Shown here piece after piece: positions 58,745-64,000 of a stretch of 64,000 nt of DNA. The translations under genes and the position numbers were made by a program. The notes beneath the pieces were generated by a model. The model searched no databases and had not been told where the DNA came from. It saw only the letters and a program-made list of their open reading frames with translations. Every line of letters begins with the position of its first letter. Within the stretch, counting starts at the first letter, position 1. Source of the DNA: UBA8337 sp937907245. Lineage in GTDB: Bacteria; Pseudomonadota; Alphaproteobacteria; RS24. The stretch is taken from the NCBI GenBank assembly GCA_965219485.1, contig OZ244774.1, positions 1 through 64,000 on the forward strand. The letters are read 5' to 3'.

Positions 58745-59749
58745 ATGACTGCACGGGTTCTTTCTGGCGTCCAGCCAACGGGCAATTTGCATCTGGGGAA
58801 TTACCTCGGCGCAATCCGCAATTTTGTCGGTTTGCAAGATACTCATGAGTGCCTGTATTGCGTGGTCGATATGCATGCCATCACCGTGTTTCAAGACCCA
58901 AAGGAACTGGCTGCCAATACGCGCGAAGTCGCGGCCGCATTTATTGCCGCCGGCGTTGATCCGAAAAATCATATTGTGTTTAACCAAGCCCAAGTCTCCC
59001 AACATGCCGAGCTGGCTTGGGTTCTTAATTGCGTCTCGCGCATGGGCTGGCTAAACCGCATGACCCAGTTCAAAGAGAAGGCGGGCAAAGACCGCGAAAA
59101 AGCTTCGGTCGGGCTTTATGTCTATCCCAATTTAATGGCGGCCGATATTTTGCTATATAAGGCCACGCATGTGCCGGTTGGCGAAGACCAGAAGCAGCAT
59201 CTTGAATTGGCGCGCGATATTGCGCAAAAATTTAACCATGACTTTAAAGCCGAAGGGTTTTTTCCCCAGCCAGAGCCGCTCATCCAAGGCCCTGCCACGC
59301 GGGTGATGAGCCTGCGCGATGGCACGAAAAAAATGTCTAAATCCGATCCGTCCGATTTATCGCGCATCACCATGCTCGATGGCCCCGACGAAATTGCCAA
59401 AAAAATTCGCAAAGCCAAAACCGATACCCAAGCCCTACCAGAGACCAAAGAGCAATTAGAAGGTCGCCCAGAAGCGGCCAATCTTTTGGGCATTTATGCA
59501 GCCCTTGCAGACGTGCCTTTGGAAGCCGCGATAGGTCAATTTGCGGGCTCACAGTTTTCTAATTTAAAAGAGCAATTGGCCGAATTGGCGATTGAAAAAA
59601 TTGGCCCGATTGGCGAAGAAATGAAACGCCTGACACAAGACCCCGCCACGGTAGACGCAATATTGGCCGATGGTGCCGAGCGTGCGCGCGCCATTGCAGA
59701 GCCGATTATGGCCGAAGTTCGCCACAAGGTCGGCTTCCTAGGTAGCTAA
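58745..59749 (+). CDS. trpS: Tryptophanyl-tRNA synthetase
   Basis: A 334-residue class I synthetase. RVLSGVQPTGNLHLGNYLGAI carries the HIGH-type motif; KLNRMTQFKEK-type region reads LNRMTQFKEKAGKD; KKMSKSDPSDLSRITMLD has the KMSKS loop. Length is typical. The ATG at 58745 is preceded by AGGAG; the frame runs back through a TTG at 58727. It follows murJ by 28 bp. Confidence 0.96.
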   Translation: MTARVLSGVQPTGNLHLGNYLGAIRNFVGLQDTHECLYCVVDMHAITVFQDPKELAANTREVAAAFIAAGVDPKNHIVFNQAQVSQHAELAWVLNCVSRMGWLNRMTQFKEKAGKDREKASVGLYVYPNLMAADILLYKATHVPVGEDQKQHLELARDIAQKFNHDFKAEGFFPQPEPLIQGPATRVMSLRDGTKKMSKSDPSDLSRITMLDGPDEIAKKIRKAKTDTQALPETKEQLEGRPEAANLLGIYAALADVPLEAAIGQFAGSQFSNLKEQLAELAIEKIGPIGEEMKRLTQDPATVDAILADGAERARAIAEPIMAEVRHKVGFLGS

Positions 59750-59804
59750 GCTGTCGCACGCATTCTGACTTGTTTTCATAAAACTAAACTGGCAGCATTG
59801 CCCC

Positions 59805-60281
59805 ATGGATATTCATCAGCATTTACAGCGCAAGTTTTTGGTTGTGGTCGACGGCTCTGCCGAGGGCCATGCGGCTTTGCGTTTTGCGGCGCGGCGCGCC
59901 CACGGCACGGGCGGCAAAGTGTCTTTGCTTTTGGTCATCGAGCCAGAAAGCCATGAGCATTGGCTGGGTGTCGGCTCCTTGATGAAGGAAGAGGCGCAAA
60001 ACGAAGCTGAGAAAATATTAAACGAATGCGCCAGCCTCGTGGAGATGTTGGGCGGGGAGCGCCCGGCCACACATATTCGGCATGGCATGCTGGCCGAAGA
60101 AATTGGCACACTCATCGAAGAAGACCGCACCATCTCGACTTTGGTTTTGGCGGCGGCTGTTGATAATAATGGGCCTGGCCCTCTGGTTTCGGCCATTGGT
60201 TCGGGTAAATCAGGGTTTCATCTGCCGGTCACAATTGTGCCGGGTGACCTGTCTGATGATGAAATCGATGGTTTAACGTAA
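59805..60281 (+). CDS. Universal stress protein family (UspA) protein
   Basis: A 158-residue single-domain Usp. The N-terminal strand FLVVVDGSAEGHAALRFAARRA matches the UspA motif; the C-terminal part STLVLAAAVDNNGPGPLVSAIGSG is close to the ATP-binding G-x2-G-x9-G region of ATP-binding Usps, ending VTIVPG. ATP binding is therefore likely but not certain. Cytoplasmic. It lies between trpS and a sterol-desaturase gene in one direction. The start has no strong Shine-Dalgarno. Confidence 0.86.
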   Translation: MDIHQHLQRKFLVVVDGSAEGHAALRFAARRAHGTGGKVSLLLVIEPESHEHWLGVGSLMKEEAQNEAEKILNECASLVEMLGGERPATHIRHGMLAEEIGTLIEEDRTISTLVLAAAVDNNGPGPLVSAIGSGKSGFHLPVTIVPGDLSDDEIDGLT

Positions 60282-60300
60282 TACCCGTAAGGAGGCGTAT

Positions 60301-61230
60301 ATGTCTGTAAATGAAATTATCACCGTCAAGGTGACGCTAATGGCAATTCCGGTGTTTTTTATTGCCATTGCATTAGAAATCTTGGCCGTTCGCTTCTTTC
60401 GCCAACGCGGTAGCTTGAACGCTAAAGATGATGGGGTCAGCATTTTTATGGGGCTTTTCTCGGTCGTTATAAATGGCACGGCCGCGTTTTTGACGCTTGG
60501 CATGTTGCTTTGGGCCCAGCAATATCAGGTCGTCGTTTTGCCAATGACTTTCGCGGTTCTGGTCGCCTGCTTCGTGTTGGATGATCTGCGCTATTATCTG
60601 CATCACCGCATTGCGCATCGGTGTCGGTGGCCTTGGGCGATGCATATTATTCATCACTCAAGTCAGCGCTTCTCGCTCGCCGTGGCGCTGCGCCAAGGCT
60701 GGACAAAGCATTTTACCGGCACAACGTTTTTAAAAGTTCCGCTGGTTCTCATTGGCTTTGACCCCCTTATGGTTATTTTTTGTGGCGCGCTGAATGCGAT
60801 TTATCAGTTTTTTCTGCACACAGAATCCATCGATAAAATGCCGCGTTGGTTTGAAGCGGTCTTCAATACGCCGTCTCACCACCGCGTTCACCATGGCAAG
60901 AACCCACAATATTTGGACAGCAATTACGCTGGCACATTAATTATTTGGGACAAGCTGTTCGGAACTTTTGCGGCGGAAGATGCCAACGACCGTCCTAATT
61001 ATGGGCTGGTAAAAGATTTGGAAACTTACAATCCATTTCGCATTTTCGCCCATGAATACATCGGCATCGCCAAAGATGTCGTGACCCGCGGACTTAGTTT
61101 AAAGCAGCGCCTGCTTTATATCGTTGCGCCTCCTGGCTGGAGCCATGATGGCTCGCGCCTTAGCTCGGAAGATATTAAGCGCGCGGCCGGGGTGCTAGAT
61201 GCGCCGGCTTCCGCCCCTGCTGGAGAATAG
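60301..61230 (+). CDS. Sterol desaturase / fatty acid hydroxylase family membrane protein
   Basis: A 309-residue membrane protein with helices near residues 5-27, 47-77 and 80-98. The di-iron histidine boxes are HHRIAH (near residue 101), HIIHHSS (near 115) and HHRVHH (near 196), the ERG3/FA-hydroxylase superfamily pattern. The reaction on lipids (hydroxylation or desaturation) is inferred; substrate unknown. A strong AAGGAGG precedes the ATG. It is followed four bases later by a small membrane-protein gene, so the two may act together. Confidence 0.85.
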   Translation: MSVNEIITVKVTLMAIPVFFIAIALEILAVRFFRQRGSLNAKDDGVSIFMGLFSVVINGTAAFLTLGMLLWAQQYQVVVLPMTFAVLVACFVLDDLRYYLHHRIAHRCRWPWAMHIIHHSSQRFSLAVALRQGWTKHFTGTTFLKVPLVLIGFDPLMVIFCGALNAIYQFFLHTESIDKMPRWFEAVFNTPSHHRVHHGKNPQYLDSNYAGTLIIWDKLFGTFAAEDANDRPNYGLVKDLETYNPFRIFAHEYIGIAKDVVTRGLSLKQRLLYIVAPPGWSHDGSRLSSEDIKRAAGVLDAPASAPAGE

Positions 61231-61233
61231 CGC

Positions 61234-61823
61234 ATGGCGCATTATGCAATTTCTGAACTTCTAATTGTTCTGGCGGCGCTTTGGGGCGCCAAGCGTTTGG
61301 TCGGGCAAGACCGCGCGACGGCGGCTTTCGGGCTTTTGTTATTTGGCGCGGCGGCAGCTATTGGCGTCGTGCGTTTCCCTTTCGGCTTAATCGTGCCATG
61401 GGCTGATATGCACCGCTTCGCAGGCACGATGGGCGGACTTTTGGGGATGATGGCCTTGGGTCATCAAATCTTGCGGTCTGAAAACCTGCGCCTAACGCCG
61501 GGTGTCCATATGGCGTTGGCAGCTTTGGGCTTAGGTTTGGGGTCGCCATGCCGGAGCTTCGGGTGCCACTATTCCTCGTTTGGTCGTTTGGGTTCATTTG
61601 GCTGGCCGCTCGCCATACCCCCAACCGCCAAGCATCGGCTTGGATAAAAGCGGGTGTGGCTGGTTTCATGTTGTTCAATGTCATCGTGTTTCGCCAATCG
61701 CCATACCTCGACCCGGCTGTCAGCTGGCACATTTTCCATGCGCTGGTGGCGCTATGGGTGGTCGGGGTGAGCTGGCTTTTGACATCGTCTGAGACGCCCA
61801 ACGCGGATGTTAAAAAAAGCTAG
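61234..61823 (+). CDS. Unknown multi-helix membrane protein, frameshifted
   Basis: The first frame (61234-61647) encodes several hydrophobic helices up to LAALGLGLG, then turns into non-hydrophobic, out-of-character sequence. The next frame (ATG at 61548, ending 61823) continues with membrane helices FLVWSFGFIWLAARHT, AGVAGFMLFNVIVF and WHIFHALVALWVVGVSWLL. Adding one G to the GGGG at 61539-61542 joins them as LGLGVAMPELRVPLFL, about 195 residues with six or so helices. I do not recognise the family. Its start lies four bases after the desaturase stop codon, so they are probably one transcription unit. Confidence 0.65.
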
Positions 61824-61825
61824 GC

Positions 61826-61856
61826 CTCGTCTTTTGTGTTTAAATTGCCTATATAA
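61826..61856 (+). promoter_or_regulatory. Sigma-32-like promoter candidate for the NifU-family gene
   Basis: CCTATATAA (61848-61856) is identical to the dnaK -10 element. Eighteen bases upstream is CTCG (61826-61829), one base different from CTTG. Confidence 0.4.
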
Positions 61857-61885
61857 ACAATAGACCTAAAAAGGAATTTGGCGCC

Positions 61886-62440
61886 ATGTTCATTCAAACA
61901 GAAGATACTCCTAATCCAGCCACGCTGAAGTTTTTGCCTGGCCGCGAAGTTATGGGTGATAAGCCGCCCGCTGATTTCCCTAACGCAGATGCGGCCGAGG
62001 CCTCCCCTTTGGCGGCGGCTTTGTTTGCTATTGAAGATGTGAGCGCTGTGTTTTTTGGCGCTGACTTCATTGCCGTATCGAAATCAGGTGGGGAATGGCA
62101 GCATGTAAAAGCGGCTATTCTACAAGCCATTATGGAGCATTTCGTCGCGGAAAAGCCGCTTATGCTGAATGATGTTGCCACGGCCCAAGTTGAAGACGAT
62201 GGCGAAAATGGCGAAATTATTGCCGCTATTAAGCAAATTCTCGACACGCGGGTTCGCCCTGCTGTCGCGCAAGATGGCGGTGATATTGTGTTTCATGGCT
62301 ATGAAGATGGCGTCGTGAGCTTGCACATGCGCGGTGCCTGCGCCGGGTGCCCTTCTGCTTCGGCGACGTTGAAGCAGGGCGTGGAAAACCTTCTCAAACA
62401 TTTTATTCCGTCGGTTACGGAAGTGCGCGCCGTTATTTAA
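61886..62440 (+). CDS. NifU-family Fe-S cluster scaffold/carrier (Nfu type)
   Basis: A 184-residue protein. The N-terminal Nfu domain begins MFIQTEDTPNPATLKFLPGREV, and the C-terminal NifU domain contains IKQILDTRVRPAVAQDGGDIVFHGYEDGVVSLHMRGACAGCPSASATLKQGVE with the CxxC that binds a [4Fe-4S] cluster. It delivers clusters to client proteins. AAAAAGGAA lies upstream of the ATG. It sits between the membrane-protein gene and a small ORF before tsaB. Confidence 0.93.
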   Translation: MFIQTEDTPNPATLKFLPGREVMGDKPPADFPNADAAEASPLAAALFAIEDVSAVFFGADFIAVSKSGGEWQHVKAAILQAIMEHFVAEKPLMLNDVATAQVEDDGENGEIIAAIKQILDTRVRPAVAQDGGDIVFHGYEDGVVSLHMRGACAGCPSASATLKQGVENLLKHFIPSVTEVRAVI

Positions 62441-62453
62441 GTCAGGACGTTTT

Positions 62454-62534
62454 ATGAGCGATACCCTAGACAAATCAGGTCTTGATGTGGGGCCGCTTTC
62501 TGGCTTTGACGCGGCTGCCACGCATGGCTTTTGA
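62454..62534 (+). CDS. Short ORF (26 codons) upstream of tsaB
   Basis: A small reading frame: MSDTLDKSGLDVGPLSGFDAAA followed by THGF. AGGA lies 7-10 bases before the ATG, and its TGA overlaps the ATG of tsaB in a TGATG arrangement, the geometry of translational coupling. I do not recognise a family; the DAAATHGF end has a weak resemblance to the start of RutE-type nitroreductases (DARTHNGF), so it could be a remnant. Not proven to be translated. Confidence 0.4.
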   Translation: MSDTLDKSGLDVGPLSGFDAAATHGF

Positions 62535-63334
62535 TGATGCCTGCCAAATCGTCTGATTCCCCGCTCATTCTCGCGTGCGATACAACGCAAGGCGCTTGTT
62601 CCGCCGCGCTCTATCGCGAGACCCTGACCTCAGAACCTAGCGTTCTCGCCAGCGAGCTTTTGCCGATGACCAAAGGCCATGCGGAGGCCTTGATGCCAAT
62701 GTTGCAACGGGTCTGTAAAACAGCCGGAAAATCCATGCGCGAGATAGACCGCTTGGCCGTAACCAATGGGCCTGGCACTTTTACCGGCGTTCGTGTGGGG
62801 CTGGCTGCCATGCGGGGCCTGTCTTTGGCCTTGGCGATTCCGCTAAAAGCCTATGGCACGCTGGAAGTTATGGCGCAGGCCAGTCGCGCGTCCGGCCCTC
62901 TCATTGTTGCGGTGGATGCGCGTCGCTCGGTTTTCTATGCGCAAAGTTTTGATGCGCAAAAAACCCCCCTATCCCCCCCTCAGGCCCTCACGGGAGAGCA
63001 AGTTCTGGCGCTTGTTAAAGATGGAGATGTAACCCTTCAAGGCAGTGGATTAAGTTTACTGATGTCCGCCGCAAGCAGCCGCTTTTCTGCTGAAAATGCA
63101 CCTGATTACCCGCAAGCTGAGGTGCTTGGCGCCATGGCAGCGGCTGATTTAGAGTGGCCCGCCTATGACGCTTTGGGGGCCCCGCCCGAACCGCTATATT
63201 TGCGGGCGCCGGATGCTACTTTGCCCAACCCAGACAAATTCCCCAGCCGCGCAATCCCAAGCCGCGCAATCCCCAGTCGCGCAATCTCAAGCAGCGCAAT
63301 CCCAAGTCGCGCAGAGCCGTCGACCGAAACATGA
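62534..63334 (+). CDS. tsaB: tRNA N6-threonylcarbamoyladenosine synthesis protein TsaB
   Basis: A 266-residue ASKHA-fold protein that partners TsaD in t6A37 formation. LILACDTTQGACSAALYRE opens the fold, followed by LMPMLQRVCKTAGKSMREIDRLAVTNGPGTFTGVRVGLAAMRGLSLAL, diagnostic of TsaB, and VAVDARRSVFYAQ. The C-terminus beyond about residue 235 is a low-complexity SRAIPSRAIPS run from a 15-bp tandem repeat. The start is ATG at 62534 or 62537. The stop overlaps rimI (ATGA). Confidence 0.93.
   Translation: MMPAKSSDSPLILACDTTQGACSAALYRETLTSEPSVLASELLPMTKGHAEALMPMLQRVCKTAGKSMREIDRLAVTNGPGTFTGVRVGLAAMRGLSLALAIPLKAYGTLEVMAQASRASGPLIVAVDARRSVFYAQSFDAQKTPLSPPQALTGEQVLALVKDGDVTLQGSGLSLLMSAASSRFSAENAPDYPQAEVLGAMAAADLEWPAYDALGAPPEPLYLRAPDATLPNPDKFPSRAIPSRAIPSRAISSSAIPSRAEPSTET
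63245..63319 (+). repeat. Five-unit 15-bp tandem repeat at the tsaB 3' end
   Basis: Five 15-bp units with consensus AGYCGCGCAATCCCA start at 63245, 63260, 63275, 63290 and 63305; the last is more divergent. Each encodes five residues of the SRAIP type and keeps the frame. The same unit has no stop in several other frames. Confidence 0.9.
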
Positions 63335-63780
63335 GTTTCGCTATTTCTCCGCTGCAAAACGCGGCTCATCTGGCCGAGCTGCATCAGCAGGCTTTCGATC
63401 CGTCGGTTGGGGCGCCATGGAACGAAGCGGCTTTTGCCAAGCTTTTGCGGCAAAGCACAGTGCAGGCTCTTGGCACAGCGGATGGCTTTATTTTATGGCA
63501 AAGGGTAGCAGATGAGGCCGAGATTTTAACTTTGGCGGTACACCCCAAGGCGCGTCGCTCCGGCTTGGCGCGAGCCCTTATTCAGCACGCTGTTCGTCAG
63601 CAAACCCAAAATGCGGAAAACGTGGCGCGACTGTTTTTGGAAGTGGCACAAGACAATGCGCCCGCCCGCGCGCTTTATGCAGCCTGCGGGTTTCGCGAAA
63701 CTGGAGTTAGGCCCAATTATTATAAGCGCGAAGATGGAAACCGTGTGGATGGCGTTCTCATGCAGCTGGAAACCCGTTGA
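63331..63780 (+). CDS. rimI: Ribosomal protein S18-alanine N-acetyltransferase family protein (RimI)
   Basis: A 149-residue GNAT acetyltransferase. The acetyl-CoA motif region is AEILTLAVHPKARRSGLARALIQHAV (R-x-x-G-x-G/A), followed by LFLEVAQDNAPARALYAACGFRETGVRPNYYKR, with LYxxxGFxxxGxRxxYY typical of RimI. It starts in the tsaB stop codon, and tsaB-rimI is a common pair. The last residues precede the Fur-family gene by 65 bp. Confidence 0.9.
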   Translation: MSFAISPLQNAAHLAELHQQAFDPSVGAPWNEAAFAKLLRQSTVQALGTADGFILWQRVADEAEILTLAVHPKARRSGLARALIQHAVRQQTQNAENVARLFLEVAQDNAPARALYAACGFRETGVRPNYYKREDGNRVDGVLMQLETR

Positions 63781-63832
63781 TAAATTCAGGTAAGGCGAGG
63801 AATGGAAGCGTGATTTCTCTGGCTGATTGTGC

Positions 63833-63845
63833 TACTTAAAACGCC
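63833..63845 (+). promoter_or_regulatory. -10-like TACTTA seven bases before the Fur-family ATG (possible leaderless start)
   Basis: TACTTA at 63833-63838 is followed by seven bases and the ATG. The preceding sequence TGTGC is like the TTTGC found at two other such sites. No Shine-Dalgarno sequence is present. Confidence 0.35.
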
Positions 63846-64000
63846 ATGACCAAGTCAACGACCTCATCGATGGATATTGAAACGCTTGCTACACAAGCGG
63901 GCATGCGCATGACCGATCAGCGTCGGGTGATTGCCAGTGTTTTGTCTCAAGCCGATGACCATCCAGATGTGGAAGAAGTCTACCGACGCGCCTCTGAGCT
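63846..64000 (+). CDS. Fur-family metal-response regulator (3' end cut off by window edge)
   Basis: The first 51 codons are visible. The segment AGMRMTDQRRVIASVLSQADDHPDVEEVYRRASEL matches the start of the winged-helix DNA-binding domain of Fur/Irr-type regulators (RxTxQRRxIxxxL ... HPxxxExYRRA). Zinc and metal sites lie beyond the window, so Fur, Irr, Zur or PerR cannot be told apart. Confidence 0.85.
   Translation, partial: MTKSTTSSMDIETLATQAGMRMTDQRRVIASVLSQADDHPDVEEVYRRASE

Noticed and set aside
63165..63515. Alternative frame through the tsaB repeat (AAQSQAAQSP run)
   Set aside because: The 15-bp repeat is free of stops in several frames; only the TsaB frame connects to a conserved domain.
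1..64000. CRISPR arrays, insertion sequences, prophage, tRNA or rRNA genes
   Set aside because: I saw no regularly spaced direct repeats with spacers, no transposase or integrase motifs, and no cloverleaf or rRNA sequence in the gaps. A covariance-model search would be decisive for small RNAs.

Overview
The window is a compact, ordinary stretch of core chromosome from an alphaproteobacterium. This rests on several gene blocks: leuS-lptE-holA; parB-parA-rsmG-mnmG-mnmE; rho-hemJ-hemE beside a DnaA-box-rich gap; maf-aroE-coaE-dnaQ; secB/fxsA/Tim44-like/Smr; hisB-hisH-hisA-hisF-hisE; mutS-glnD-murJ-trpS. It also rests on two perfect ParB parS sites and on CTTG-N18-CCTA heat-shock promoters of alphaproteobacterial type. 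I cannot fix the order or genus from the sequence alone. I see no insertion sequence, prophage, CRISPR array, rRNA or tRNA gene.

Layout. 1-6.2 kb: accessory housekeeping (DUF3422, AhpD-like, two hotdog thioesterases, an orphan OmpR-type regulator, an L,D-transpeptidase-like protein, PLP homeostasis protein, ThiE-like protein, DUF3576 lipoprotein). 6.2-10.4 kb: leuS, lptE, holA on the plus strand. 10.4-21.3 kb: chromosome segregation and tRNA modification genes, rho, hemJ and hemE, nearly all on the minus strand, with a DUF255 thioredoxin-domain protein on the plus strand. 21.34-21.79 kb: a non-coding region packed with DnaA-box-like 9-mers, the probable replication origin. 21.8-32.3 kb: mainly plus-strand genes (ppsR, maf, aroE, coaE, dnaQ, Tim44-like, Smr, his genes, coaA), with secB and fxsA on the minus strand. 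32.3-40.1 kb: pfkB-type kinase, nth, gpmA, dapB and the dnaJ-dnaK-grpE chaperones on the minus strand, with a plus-strand DUF2244 gene. 40.3-49 kb: rph-rdgB-hemW, then an LpoA-like lipoprotein divergent from rsmI-yraN-gshB, then comM. 49-64 kb: maeB, mutS, glnD, murJ, trpS, usp, a sterol-desaturase-family gene, a nifU-type gene, tsaB, rimI and the start of a Fur-family regulator.

How the parts fit: hemE marks the left flank of the putative origin, and genes mostly point away from it on both sides. ParA, ParB and two parS sites lie 6.5-11 kb to its left, so replication start and origin segregation are encoded together. Histidine synthesis genes form one tightly overlapping block lacking hisG, hisD, hisC and hisI. 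The chaperone genes appear to use sigma-32-type promoters, and no hrcA or CIRCE element is present.

I did not find a convincing undescribed system. The items most worth checking are the tiled DnaA 9-mers at the origin, a set of genes with a -10 hexamer 5-8 nt before the ATG (candidate leaderless mRNAs), two single-base frameshifts (in murJ and in a membrane protein gene), a 26-codon ORF overlapping the tsaB start, and several short tandem repeats of 12-21 bp in or beside housekeeping genes.
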